From Cronobacter sakazakii (lineage in GTDB: Bacteria; Pseudomonadota; Gammaproteobacteria; Enterobacterales; Enterobacteriaceae): a DNA stretch of 64,000 nucleotides. The notes below the pieces were generated by a model. That model saw nothing but the letters and a program-made list of their open reading frames with translations. It had not been told where the DNA came from and made no database searches. Where the stretch lies: positions 4,340,001-4,404,000 of the forward strand of contig NZ_CP011047.1 in assembly GCF_000982825.1 (NCBI RefSeq), in the 5' to 3' direction. The translations under genes were made by a program, and so were the position numbers. Of the stretch, positions 26,187-34,297 are shown piece after piece. Every line of letters starts with the position of its first letter. The first letter of the stretch is position 1.

Positions 26187-27905
26187 GTGTTCAGCATCGA
26201 CAACGTTCTTGACGATCTTTACCCCCAGAAAACCCCCGCCCCGTGGCTGAAAAAAACGCTCAAACGCCTGCTTTATGAACAAGAGTTTCAGGAGTTCGCC
26301 GCCCGCCATCGCCATCTCAAAGGGCTCGATATGGTCGAGCAGGTGCTGGAGCATCTGGACATTCGCTGCGATCTGCCGGCCCGCTCACTTGAGCAGATCC
26401 CGGATAACGGGCCGCTGGTTGTCGTCGCCAACCACCCGACCGGCACCGCCGACGGGCTGGCACTGCTCTACGCCATCTCCCGCGTGCGGCGCGACGTGCG
26501 CGTGGTGGCGAACCGGATGCTGAGCCATCTGGAGCCGCTGTCGTCGCTCTTTATCGCCGTGGATAACATCGGCAACCGCACCAGCAAAACCGCCATTAAA
26601 GAGATGGAGGCGCATCTTGAACGCGGCGGCGCGCTGATTTTCTTTCCCGCAGGCGAAGTGTCGCGCCCTGGCCCTGACGGTATCCAGGACGGCGTCTGGA
26701 ACGCCGGTTTTGTGAAGCTCGCAAGCCGCTACCGCGCGCCGGTGCTGCCGGTGCATATCGCCGGGCGCAACAGTCTCGCGTTTTACGGCGCGGCGCTGGT
26801 CGCCCCGCCGCTCGCCATGCTGATGCTTATTCGCGAAATGTTTCGCAAGCGCGGCACGACGCTGCCAGTCAATATTGGCGAGCGTATCCCGTGGAGCGCC
26901 TGGCATGATGCAAACGCACATCCGCGTGACGCGGCAGCGCGTTTTCGCCAGCATGTTTTACGGCTGGGCAAAGGACAGCCGGGCTGCTTTAAAACCGAAT
27001 GCGGCATCGCGCGCCCGGAAGACCGGGCCGTGCTGCGCCGGGCGCTGGCCCAGGCGGAGACGCTTGGCGAGACGCCGGACGGCAAAACCATTTATCTGTG
27101 GCGACGCAACGGGATGGAAGAAGCGCCGGTGCTGCGTGAGCTGGGGCGGCTTCGTGAAATCGCCTTTCGCGCCGTGGGCGAAGGCAGCGGCAAGCGGCGC
27201 GATACCGACGCCTACGACGACGACTACTGGCATCTGGTGTTATGGGACGACGCGGCGCTGGAGATTGTCGGCGCGTACCGGTTTATCCCGACAGCGCAAC
27301 AGGTGGCGCAGCGTGGCCCGCAGGGGCTTTACAGCTACAGTCTGTTTCATTACGACGAGCGGATGGAAGATATTTTAAGCCAGGGGATTGAGCTTGGCCG
27401 CAGCTTTATCCAGCCGCAATACTGGGGACGTCGCGGGCTTGATTATTTATGGTCGGGCATCGGCGCGTATCTGGCGCGCTACCCGCAATACCGTTATCTC
27501 TTCGGGCCGGTGTCTATCTCCGGCGGCCTGCCGCCTGCCGCGCGGGATCTGCTGGTCGCGTTTTACCGGCTCTGGTTCCCGGCGCAGCACCCACTCGCCG
27601 CCTCGCGCCGACCTTATCCGGTGTCGTTGCCGGAGGCGCTGGCGCAGTTTGGCGGCGAAAATTATCAGGAAGATTTAACGCGGCTGAAGTCGCTGCTGGG
27701 GAATCTGGGCTGCGGTATTCCGCCGCTTTACAAGCAATATTCAGAGTTGTGCGAGCCGGGCGGCGTGCAGTTTATCGATTTTGGCAGCGATCCGGCGTTT
27801 AATGATTGTGTGGACGGACTGGTGTTAGTGGATTTAACGCGCCTTAAAGCGTCACGCCGGGAGCGGTATATCGGCACATCTGCGCCGGCGGTTGAATCAC
27901 CCTAA
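26187..27905 (+). CDS. olsF: OlsF-like bifunctional acyltransferase (ornithine lipid synthesis, putative)
   Basis: 572 residues starting at GTG with GAGGAGA upstream. Two domains: an N-terminal PlsC-like acyltransferase (about 55-270) with NHPTGTADG in place of the HX4D motif (about 80-88) and FFPAGEVSRP (about 152-161), and a C-terminal GNAT-like N-acyltransferase (about 295-560) with REIAFRAVGEGSGKRRDTDAYDDDYWHLVLWD, an OlsB/hemolysin-type motif set, and IELGRSFI. This domain order is that of OlsF, which N-acylates ornithine and then adds the O-linked acyl chain to form phosphorus-free ornithine lipid. A hybrid role in other acyl-amino lipids cannot be excluded. E. coli K-12 has no equivalent at this place. 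Confidence 0.75.
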   Translation: MFSIDNVLDDLYPQKTPAPWLKKTLKRLLYEQEFQEFAARHRHLKGLDMVEQVLEHLDIRCDLPARSLEQIPDNGPLVVVANHPTGTADGLALLYAISRVRRDVRVVANRMLSHLEPLSSLFIAVDNIGNRTSKTAIKEMEAHLERGGALIFFPAGEVSRPGPDGIQDGVWNAGFVKLASRYRAPVLPVHIAGRNSLAFYGAALVAPPLAMLMLIREMFRKRGTTLPVNIGERIPWSAWHDANAHPRDAAARFRQHVLRLGKGQPGCFKTECGIARPEDRAVLRRALAQAETLGETPDGKTIYLWRRNGMEEAPVLRELGRLREIAFRAVGEGSGKRRDTDAYDDDYWHLVLWDDAALEIVGAYRFIPTAQQVAQRGPQGLYSYSLFHYDERMEDILSQGIELGRSFIQPQYWGRRGLDYLWSGIGAYLARYPQYRYLFGPVSISGGLPPAARDLLVAFYRLWFPAQHPLAASRRPYPVSLPEALAQFGGENYQEDLTRLKSLLGNLGCGIPPLYKQYSELCEPGGVQFIDFGSDPAFNDCVDGLVLVDLTRLKASRRERYIGTSAPAVESP

Positions 27906-27916
27906 TCGGTGTTGTT

Positions 27917-27998
27917 GGCGGGTGCGCTTCGCTTACCCGCCCTACAAATCACGTTACGTTACGCTAATCGTAGGGTGGGTAAGCGAAGCGCACCCACC
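27917..27998. repeat. Palindromic repeat A, inverted pair 1
   Basis: A ~28-bp unit GGCGGGTGCGCTTCGCTTAC... (27917-27946) is followed after 24 bp by its inverted copy (27971-27998). The unit itself is partly palindromic (GGCGGGT...ACCCGCC around GCGCTTCGC). Other copies occur at 28254, 32577, 32847 and 33108-33357. Confidence 0.85.
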
Positions 27999-28029
27999 GT
28001 TTTTTCCGCCCGGGCGTTAATCGGTTGGT

Positions 28030-28200
28030 AAGGTGGATGGTTTTGCTCCGGCTAAAAAAAATCGGCCCCTCAGGGCCGATTTCCGCCGGGAGCCGGGATT
28101 GCAAAGGGGGCGGCGGCGAGCTCCCTTTGCACGTTCGCGTGAGCAAAGCGCCCATATGAAGGCGACTTTATGGCGAACGGAACCTATTCACCGCCCTGGT
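28030..28200. repeat. Structured repeat B, copy 1
   Basis: A block of about 170 bp with an almost identical core at 32636-32810 and 32896-33070. It holds two hairpins: AATCGGCCC / GGGCCGATT (28060-28082), flanked by an A-run that makes it terminator-like on the - strand, and GCAAAGGGGG / CTCCCTTTGC, in which one C-to-T change still allows G-U pairing. It ends in TGGCGAACGGAAC-type sequence. Lies between inverted pairs of repeat A. Confidence 0.8.
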
Positions 28201-28253
28201 ATATATTCCCTCATACCGACGCTCTTTCTGAACGAGATCGAGAAACCCCGAAC

Positions 28254-28331
28254 GGCGGGTGCGGCTTCGCTTACCCGCCCTACAAACAACACCATTCTCA
28301 TCGTAGGGTGGGTAAGCGAAGCGCACCCGCC
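28254..28331. repeat. Palindromic repeat A, inverted pair 2
   Basis: Direct unit at 28254-28284 (with one extra base, GCGGCTTCGC) and inverted unit at 28303-28331. Same sequence as the pair at 27917-27998. Confidence 0.85.
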
Positions 28332-28353
28332 ATTCAGCCCGCACGCCACCCAT

Positions 28354-28382
28354 AAAAAAACCCCCGGCAAGCCGGGGGTTTG
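28354..28382 (-). terminator. asr terminator
   Basis: Stem AACCCCCGGC / GCCGGGGG with a two-base loop, followed on the - strand by TTTTTTTATG, 23 bases after the asr stop. Confidence 0.92.
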
Positions 28383-28404
28383 ATTTACTGGGGAATCGTA
28401 AAAC

Positions 28405-28797
28405 TTATGCAGCAGGCTGGGCAGCCGGTTTAGCAGCATCGTGTTTCACTGCTTTTTTGTGGTGCTTTTTAGCAGCCTGAGCTTTCTGCTCTACAGCCGG
28501 TTTCTGAGCGGCGGCTTTTTTGTGGTGCTTTTTAGCAGCCTGGGCTTTCTGCTCAGCAGCCGGTTTCTGCGCGGCGGCTTTCTTGTGGTGCTTTTTCGCA
28601 GCCTGAGCTTTCTGCTCTACCGCTTTTTTATGCGATTTTTTGTGATGCGTTTTTGCAGCAGGCGCTTTAGCCGGTGCAGCAGTGGTGGTAGTGGTTGCTG
28701 CAGCAGCCGGAGCCGGTGCAGCAGTGTTATCAGCCGCGAACGCAGCAGCGGACAGACCCATAGTGGCGGCAACAACCAGCGCTAATACTTTTTTCAT
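28405..28797 (-). CDS. asr: Asr acid-shock protein
   Basis: 130 residues (E. coli 102). Sec signal peptide about 1-21 (MKKVLALVVAATMGLSAAAFA), then an Ala/Pro/Thr linker and a very basic periplasmic domain made of a 21-residue unit EQKAQAAKKHHKKAAAQKPA repeated two full times plus a partial third, ending KPAAQPAA. Asr is induced by low pH, processed in the periplasm and protects the envelope against acid. The extra repeat explains the greater length. E. coli asr lies elsewhere on the chromosome. An RstA-type box lies about 100 bp upstream. Confidence 0.93.
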   Translation of the reverse strand: MKKVLALVVAATMGLSAAAFAADNTAAPAPAAAATTTTTAAPAKAPAAKTHHKKSHKKAVEQKAQAAKKHHKKAAAQKPAAEQKAQAAKKHHKKAAAQKPAVEQKAQAAKKHHKKAVKHDAAKPAAQPAA

Positions 28798-28850
28798 CTC
28801 TATACCCTCGAATTGGCTTTTAGTTACCCCGCGTCGGGGCTCTGGAAATC

Positions 28851-28856
28851 ACTATA
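28851..28856 (-). promoter_or_regulatory. Likely -10 element of the asr promoter
   Basis: TATAGT on the - strand, about 54 bases before the asr ATG. The -35 is weak (CTGAAG at 17 bp), as expected for an activated promoter. Confidence 0.45.
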
Positions 28857-28898
28857 GAGAACCCGTGCCGCCGCTTCAGTGAGTGATTGGTATCGGCG

Positions 28899-28912
28899 TG
28901 TAACCGAATGTA
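28899..28912 (-). promoter_or_regulatory. RstA box upstream of asr
   Basis: The - strand reads TACATTCGGTTACA; the RstA consensus is TACATNTNGTTACA, so only one defined base differs. RstA activates asr in acid in E. coli. Confidence 0.65.
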
Positions 28913-28924
28913 CAAGCGCTGCGC

Positions 28925-28950
28925 AAAAGAAAGGGCGCCGCAGCGCCCTC
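28925..28950 (-). terminator. tau operon terminator
   Basis: Stem GGGCGC / GCGCCC with loop CGCA just past the tauD stop, followed on the - strand by TTTCTTTT. Confidence 0.85.
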
Positions 28951-28953
28951 TGT

Positions 28954-29805
28954 TTAACCGGCCCGATAAAAGGGCTTATCGCCAAGGATCGTCGCGCGGT
29001 GCATCACGCGCCGGGCGGGGAGATAATCGGCGTTGGCGTAGTGCTGCGTCACGCGGTTATCCCACAGCGCCACGTCATTTTCTTGCCAGCGCCAGCGCAC
29101 CTGGAACTCCGGTTTTGTAATATGCGCGAAAAGAAAATTCAGCAGCGCGTCGCTCTCTTTGGGCGACACATCGACAATGCGCGTCGTGAAGCCTTCATTG
29201 ACGAACAGCGCCTGTTTACCGCTCACCGGATGCGTGCGCACCACCGGGTGCAGCAGCGGCGGGTTTTTCTCCACCGCCGTGAGCCAGCGCTGGTGATCTT
29301 CCTCCGTTTTCGTGTGCTTCCACTCCGGGAACGACTTCCGGAAATCGTGCTCGGCGCGCAGGCCGCTTAACAACTGCTGAAACGGGGCGGAGAGCGCCTC
29401 GAACGCCGCGATGCCGCTCGTCCAGAGCGTATCGCCGCCGGTGGGCGGCAGCGCTTTCGCCGCCAGGATCGCGCCCGCAGGCGGCGTGTCGATAAAGGTC
29501 ACGTCGGTGTGCCAGTTATCGTTATCCGGCGGGTTATCGTTATGCGTATCCAGCACGATAATCTCCTCCACGCCTTCCGCATGCGGGTAGACCGGGTGAA
29601 TGTGCAGATCGCCAAAACGCATCGCCAGCGCCCGCTGCTGCTGCGGCGTGATGGGCTGATCGCGCACGAACAGCACCTGATGGCGTATCAACGCGTGATA
29701 CAGCTGCTCGAACTGGCTGTCGCTCAGCGGTCGCGCCAGGTTGATATCGGAGACCAGGGCACCGATATACGGCCCCAGCGGCGTGATGGTTATGCGCTCG
29801 CTCAT
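28954..29805 (-). CDS. tauD: Taurine dioxygenase TauD
   Basis: 283 residues, the E. coli length. Fe(II)/2-oxoglutarate-dependent oxygenase that releases sulfite from taurine in the cytoplasm. Iron ligands: HTDVTF (His about 99, Asp about 101) and His in RRVMHRATI (about 255); Arg that binds 2-oxoglutarate follows in the same segment (RATIL). Last gene of tauABCD; its ATG overlaps the tauC stop by four bases (ATGA). Confidence 0.96.
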   Translation of the reverse strand: MSERITITPLGPYIGALVSDINLARPLSDSQFEQLYHALIRHQVLFVRDQPITPQQQRALAMRFGDLHIHPVYPHAEGVEEIIVLDTHNDNPPDNDNWHTDVTFIDTPPAGAILAAKALPPTGGDTLWTSGIAAFEALSAPFQQLLSGLRAEHDFRKSFPEWKHTKTEEDHQRWLTAVEKNPPLLHPVVRTHPVSGKQALFVNEGFTTRIVDVSPKESDALLNFLFAHITKPEFQVRWRWQENDVALWDNRVTQHYANADYLPARRVMHRATILGDKPFYRAG

Positions 29806-30629
29806 TGTGTTTCTCCATGCCAGGGCGTCAGACGGCGCGTCAGCGCGCGCAGCCCCAGTTCTAAAATAAAAGCCACCAGGGCAATCACCGCGATGCCCGC
29901 CAGCACGACATCTGTCGCCAGAAACTCACCGGCGGACTGCACCATAAACCCAAGCCCGCGCGTGGCGGCGATAAGCTCGGCGGCGACCAGCGTTGACCAG
30001 CCGACCCCAAGCCCGATGCGCAGGCCGGTTAAAATCTCCGGTAGCGCGCCGGGCAGAATCACATGCCACAGCAGCTGCCAGCGGCTCGCGCCTAAGGATT
30101 GCGCCGCGCGGATACGCACCTGCTGCGCGCTTTTTACGCCCGCCAGCGCCGACATCGCCACCGGAGCGAAAATCGCCAGGTAGATCAGCAGCACTTTGGA
30201 GGTCTCGCCGATACCGAACCAGATAACCATCAGCGGCAGATAGGCGAGCGGCGGAATGGGCCGGTACAGCTCAATCAGCGGATCGAGAATGGCGCGCAGC
30301 GTCGGGTTCAGCCCCATGGCGATACCCACAGGAATGCCAATAAGCGCCGCAGCCAGCAGCGCGGTCAGCATGCGGCCCAGGCTCGCGCCAAGATGCGCCC
30401 AGAGCGTGGCGTCCATAAAGCCCTGCGGCCCGGCGATGGTGATGAGCTGGCGCAGCACCTGCTGCGGCGCGGGCAGAAACAGCGGGCTCACCAGTTGCAG
30501 CGCCGTCGCCGCCCACCAGAGCGCCAGCAGCGCGCCGAGCGTGGCGAGGCTTATCGTCACCGGGCGCACGGCCACACGGCGGCGGCGCACCGGCGTACGC
30601 GCCGCGTTATCGTTAATCAGTACGCTCAT
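29802..30629 (-). CDS. tauC: Taurine ABC transporter permease TauC
   Basis: 275 residues from the ATG of MSVLINDN, as in E. coli; a seven-codon longer start is rejected. Six membrane segments and the EAA loop (GASRWQLLWHVILPGALPEILTGLRIGLG, about 180-208) that contacts the ATPase. Overlaps the end of tauB by 17 bp and the start of tauD by 4 bp, so the operon is translationally coupled. Confidence 0.95.
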   Translation of the reverse strand: MSVLINDNAARTPVRRRRVAVRPVTISLATLGALLALWWAATALQLVSPLFLPAPQQVLRQLITIAGPQGFMDATLWAHLGASLGRMLTALLAAALIGIPVGIAMGLNPTLRAILDPLIELYRPIPPLAYLPLMVIWFGIGETSKVLLIYLAIFAPVAMSALAGVKSAQQVRIRAAQSLGASRWQLLWHVILPGALPEILTGLRIGLGVGWSTLVAAELIAATRGLGFMVQSAGEFLATDVVLAGIAVIALVAFILELGLRALTRRLTPWHGETQ

Positions 30630-31392
30630 GGGCGCTCTCCCGTAATTCAAAGACCCGGCTCAGGACATATTCGCGACGGGCGATAAACGCCGGATCGGAT
30701 TTAATGGCGCGCGCCGGTTCGCCCGCGACAAACCGCCTCGCAAAATCAAGGCTCAGCCGCTCCTGCACGCGCCCTGGCCCCGGCGACAGCAGCACGAGAT
30801 CGGTCGCCATAAAGACGGCTTCTTCGATGTCATGGGTGATGAGCAGGACTTTTTTGCCGCTTGTCGCCCACAGGCGCAACAGCAGCGTCTGCATCTGCTC
30901 GCGGGTAAAGGCGTCCAGCGCGCCGAAGGGTTCATCCAGCAGCAGCAGTTGCGGGTCGGCCGCCAGCGCGCGGGCGATGCCAACACGCTGCCGCTGACCG
31001 CCGGAAAGCTGCCAGATAAAGCGGTTTTCCGCGCCCTCAAGCCCCACTTTGGCAAGCATCTGACGCGCCAGCGCGCGGCGTTCTTCACGCCCGACGCCCT
31101 GAAGCTGCAAGCCAAATGCGACGTTATCAAGCACGCTGCGCCACGGCAGCAGCCCCTCATGCTGAAATACCACGCCGCGGTCAGCGCCCGGCCCGGTGAC
31201 GGCGCGGCCGTCAAGCGTAATGCTGCCCGTTTCCACCGGTAAAAACCCGGCGATGAGATTCAGCAGCGTGGTTTTGCCGCAGCCGGACGGGCCGAGCACC
31301 ACCAGCAGCTCGCCGTCATTAAGCGTCAGGCTGATATCGGCAAGCGCAGGCTTGCCGTCGAAACGGGCGTGAAGGTGAGAGACCTGTAGCAT
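30613..31392 (-). CDS. tauB: Taurine ABC transporter ATP-binding protein TauB
   Basis: 259 residues (E. coli 255). Walker A GPSGCGKTT (about 34-42), Q-loop, signature LSGGQRQRVGIARAL (about 129-143), Walker B LLLLDEPFGALD (about 149-160), H-loop THDIEEA. Nitrate/sulfonate/taurine ABC subfamily. Second gene of the operon, 9 bp after tauA. Confidence 0.95.
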   Translation of the reverse strand: MLQVSHLHARFDGKPALADISLTLNDGELLVVLGPSGCGKTTLLNLIAGFLPVETGSITLDGRAVTGPGADRGVVFQHEGLLPWRSVLDNVAFGLQLQGVGREERRALARQMLAKVGLEGAENRFIWQLSGGQRQRVGIARALAADPQLLLLDEPFGALDAFTREQMQTLLLRLWATSGKKVLLITHDIEEAVFMATDLVLLSPGPGRVQERLSLDFARRFVAGEPARAIKSDPAFIARREYVLSRVFELRESAHERTD

Positions 31393-31401
31393 CGCGCCCC
31401 C

Positions 31402-32379
31402 TTACGGCTGAGCCAGCGGCTTCACAAAGCGGTCAGTGACGAACGCGCGATAATCCTGCCCCGCCTGCGCCACTTTGCCCTGCGCTTTCAAAAACGCGGC
31501 GGTGTCGACAATCGCCTGATTCACCGGCCCGTTAAGCTGCTCCACCTGCTGGCTGGCGGGAAGATAGGTATTGCCCTTCACCAGCCCCGGCACATCGCCC
31601 TGCGGCACGCCGCTTAAGCGCGCGAGCTTCTCCAGATGCTCCGGCTGCGTAAGCCAGCCGTCAGGGTTGTCGAGATACCCGCGCTGGGCCGCCAGCGCGC
31701 TGCGGGCAAAGGCGGTGACCACTTCCGGGTGTTTTTCGGCGAAGTCTTTACGCACCACCCAGACATCCAGCGTCGGCGAACCCCATTTCCCCACTTCCGA
31801 GGAGTCGGTCAGCACCGTACCCTCTTTTTCCAGCGCGTTAACGGCTGGCGCCCAGACGTAAGCGCCGTCGATATCGCCCCGTTGCCACGCGGCGATGATC
31901 GCCGGCGGCTGAAGGTTAACAATGCTCAGTTGATCCGGGCGAATGCCCCAGTGTTTCAGGGCCGCCAGCAGGCTGTAGTGGGTGGTGGAGATAAACGGCA
32001 CCGCGATGCGCTTGCCGATAAGATCCTGCGGCGTGCGAATCGATTTTTTCACCACCAGCGCCTCGGAGTTACCAAGCTGCGAGGCGAGCAGAAACACTTC
32101 GATGGGGACATTCTGGCTTGCCGCGACGGCGAGCGGGCTTGAGCCGATGTTGCCTATCTGTACGTCGCCCGAGGCGAGCGCGCGCACCACGCTGGCCCCG
32201 CTGTCGAATTTACGCCACTCGACCGTCGCGCCGCTCTCTTTGGCGAAGGTGTTATCCGCCTGCGCCACTTTGGCGGGTTCGGCGGAGGTCTGATACGCGA
32301 CGGTGACATCTACCGCCTGCGCCTGAAATGCCCACAGCGCCAGCGCGCCGATGAGCGTAATACGCGATGTGATTGCCAT
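31402..32379 (-). CDS. tauA: Taurine-binding periplasmic protein TauA
   Basis: 325 residues (E. coli 320). Sec signal peptide about 1-22 ending QAQA. Periplasmic binding domain of the SsuA/TauA type: TVAYQTSAEPAKVAQAD (about 25-41), GSSPLAVAASQNVPIEVF (about 78-95), RIAVPFISTTHYSLLAALK (about 125-143). First gene of the operon. Expression in E. coli needs Cbl under sulfate limitation; I could not point to a defined Cbl site here. Confidence 0.94.
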   Translation of the reverse strand: MAITSRITLIGALALWAFQAQAVDVTVAYQTSAEPAKVAQADNTFAKESGATVEWRKFDSGASVVRALASGDVQIGNIGSSPLAVAASQNVPIEVFLLASQLGNSEALVVKKSIRTPQDLIGKRIAVPFISTTHYSLLAALKHWGIRPDQLSIVNLQPPAIIAAWQRGDIDGAYVWAPAVNALEKEGTVLTDSSEVGKWGSPTLDVWVVRKDFAEKHPEVVTAFARSALAAQRGYLDNPDGWLTQPEHLEKLARLSGVPQGDVPGLVKGNTYLPASQQVEQLNGPVNQAIVDTAAFLKAQGKVAQAGQDYRAFVTDRFVKPLAQP

Positions 32380-32576
32380 ACTGTCTGCCCCTGTAGTGTC
32401 TTGTTATACGGGCAGTATTTCCGCTGCGGGACATCAGTTGAAGGAATAAAAAAGCATCGTTAATGCCGAATCGTTTTTAGAAAAAAACCGGCAAAGGTTA
32501 GTTAATTTTTTGCGCTGGGAAGAGGTGCAGGAGTGAGGATTGGGATGCCGGGTATGCGGTGCTCTCCCATATCATC

Positions 32577-32605
32577 GTAGGGTGGGTAAGCGAAGCGCAC
32601 CCACC
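32577..32605 (-). repeat. Palindromic repeat A, single inverted copy
   Basis: GTAGGGTGGGTAAGCGAAGC followed by GCACCCACC, the inverted orientation of repeat A, opening the second repeat cluster upstream of tauA. Confidence 0.85.
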
Positions 32606-32635
32606 GTTTTTCAGCCCGGCCACAACACGGACGGC

Positions 32636-32876
32636 AAGGTGGATGGTTTTACTCCGGCTAAAAAAATCGGCCCTCATGGGCCGATTTCCGCCGGGAGCCG
32701 GGATTGCAAAGGGGGCGGCGGCGAGCCCCCTTTGCACGTTCGCGTGAGAGAACGGCACAGAGGACAATGACGTGATGGCGAACGGAACGATTTCACCGGC
32801 CTTCCATATGCGCCCTGCTCCCTTCGCCTGCCCTCTCTTCCCAACTGGCGGGTGCGCTTCGCTTACCCGCCCTACA
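32636..32876. repeat. Structured repeat B copy 2 plus repeat A
   Basis: Repeat B core (32636-32810) with hairpins AAATCGGCCC / GGGCCGATTT and a perfect ten-base-pair stem GCAAAGGGGG / CCCCCTTTGC, followed by a stretch shared only with copy 3 (CTTCCATATGCGCCC to CCAACT) and by repeat A at 32847-32876. The pair B+A recurs 261 bp further on. Confidence 0.85.
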
Positions 32877-32895
32877 TGTCAAAATAAATCAACGG

Positions 32896-33107
32896 TAATG
32901 GGCGTGGTTTTACTCCGGCTAAAAAAATCGGCCCCTCAGGGCCGATTTCCGCCGGGAGCCGGGATTGCAAAGGGGGCGGCGGCGAGCCCCCTTTGCACGT
33001 TCGCGTGAGAGAACGGCACAGAGGGAAATGACGTGATGGCGAACGGAACAATTTCACCGGCCTTCCATATGCGCCCCGCTCCCTTCGCCTGCCCCCTCTT
33101 CCCAACT
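32896..33107. repeat. Structured repeat B, copy 3
   Basis: Nearly identical to 32636-32846 at an offset of exactly 261 bp, so copies 2 and 3 form a tandem duplication. Both hairpins are intact. Confidence 0.85.
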
Positions 33108-33309
33108 GGCGGGTGCGCTTCGCTTACCCGCCCTACACGTCAGGTCACTCCCTGGTAAAAAAACGGCGGGTGCGCTTCGCTTACCCGCCCTACACGTCAG
33201 GTCATCCTCTGGTAAAAAAACGGCGGGTGCGCTTCGCTTACCCGCCCTACACTTCAGGCCATCCTCTGGTAAAAAAACGGCGGGTGTGGCTTCGCTTACC
33301 CGCCCTACA
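33108..33309. repeat. Tandem array of repeat A, four units with 57-bp period
   Basis: Units start at 33108, 33165, 33222 and 33279. Each has GGCGGGTGCGCTTCGCTTAC then CCGCCCTACA, followed by a near-identical 27-bp link (CGTCAGGTCATCCTCTGGTA plus an A-run and C). Because 57 is a multiple of three, the array creates a false frame with a 19-residue repeat. Confidence 0.9.
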
Positions 33310-33327
33310 AAATAGATACCCAGGTTA

Positions 33328-33357
33328 TGTAGGCCGGGTAAGCGAAGCGCACCCGGC
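33328..33357 (-). repeat. Palindromic repeat A, inverted closing copy
   Basis: TGTAGGCCGGGTAAGCGAAG followed by CGCACCCGGC closes the cluster eight bases before the mmuM stop, so mmuM transcripts run into the cluster. Confidence 0.8.
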
Positions 33358-33364
33358 ATTTCCC

Positions 33365-34297
33365 TTAACGCTGCGCGCGCAGCGCCGCGATATCCGCAGG
33401 CGTGGTGCGGCAACAACCGCCAATCAGCGCCGCGCCCGCCGCGCGCCACTCCTCCAGATAATGCGCCAGCGTCTGGCAGGCGTGCCCGTCGTGACGCCAG
33501 GTTTTGCTCACCGCGTCATACTGCTCGCCGGAGTTCGGGTACACCACCAGCGGCAGCCGGGTGGCCTCATGCAGACGCGCCAGCGCGGCAGTGGTTTTCT
33601 CCAGCGCTACGCAGTTGATGCCGAGCGCCACAATCTGCGGATACGGCGCGAGCGCGGCCGCCACATCGCCAAGCGGCGTGCCGTCGCTGATGTGATCGCT
33701 GTCGCGAAGCGTAAAGGTAAACCACGCGCGTGCCTGCGGGTAGCTTTCCAGCAGCGCGGCGAGCGCCAGCGCCTCCGGGAGCGACGGCAGCGTTTCGCAG
33801 GCGAGCAGATCCACGCCCGCCTCAAGGAGCGCCTCCACGCGCGGACGATGGAAATCCGCAAACTCCGCCGCCGAAAGCGCATAGTCGCCGCGGTATTCCG
33901 AACCGTCCGCCAGGTACGCGCCATACGGCCCGACGGAGCCTGCCACCAGCAGCGGCCCGGCATCCGGCTGTTCGTCGTAATAATCGTCACGCGCCTGACG
34001 CGCCAGCTCAACGCTTCGCGCAATCAGCGCCCGCGACTGCGCCTCATCCAGCCCGCGCGCGGCAAAACCGGCTGGCGTCGCCTGGTAGCTGGCGGTAATG
34101 GCGCACTGCGCCCCGGCGCGGAAGTAATCAAGATGCACCGCGTAAATCAGCTCCGGCTGCTCCATCAGGACTTTCGCCGACCATAAGCTGTCGGCGAGAT
34201 TACAGCCGCGCGCTTCCAGTTCGGTTGCGAGCGCGCCGTCCAACACCACAAACGGCTGCTGGCTTAAGAGCGGGGTTAACGGGTTATTCAGCGACAT
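33365..34297 (-). CDS. mmuM: Homocysteine S-methyltransferase MmuM
   Basis: 310 residues, the E. coli length. Transfers a methyl group from S-methylmethionine to homocysteine, giving two methionines. TIM barrel with zinc ligands: Cys in GINCVAL (about 229) and the Cys pair in IGGCCRTTP (about 295-296). Start region VLDGALATELEARGCNLAD is conserved. Second gene of mmuPM; overlaps the end of mmuP by 14 bp. Confidence 0.95.
   Translation of the reverse strand: MSLNNPLTPLLSQQPFVVLDGALATELEARGCNLADSLWSAKVLMEQPELIYAVHLDYFRAGAQCAITASYQATPAGFAARGLDEAQSRALIARSVELARQARDDYYDEQPDAGPLLVAGSVGPYGAYLADGSEYRGDYALSAAEFADFHRPRVEALLEAGVDLLACETLPSLPEALALAALLESYPQARAWFTFTLRDSDHISDGTPLGDVAAALAPYPQIVALGINCVALEKTTAALARLHEATRLPLVVYPNSGEQYDAVSKTWRHDGHACQTLAHYLEEWRAAGAALIGGCCRTTPADIAALRAQR

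Noticed and set aside
28033..28383. Overlapping frames in the repeat cluster between olsF and asr.
   Set aside because: They consist of repeat A and repeat B translated in several frames.
33108..33309. Regular 57-bp array that could suggest CRISPR.
   Set aside because: The link between repeats is itself repeated, so there are no unique spacers, and no cas genes are present.
33113..34186. Long + strand frame starting with a 19-residue repeat (RFAYPPYTSGH...).
   Set aside because: It is created by the 57-bp intergenic repeat array and then runs antisense to mmuM; no RBS or protein-like composition.
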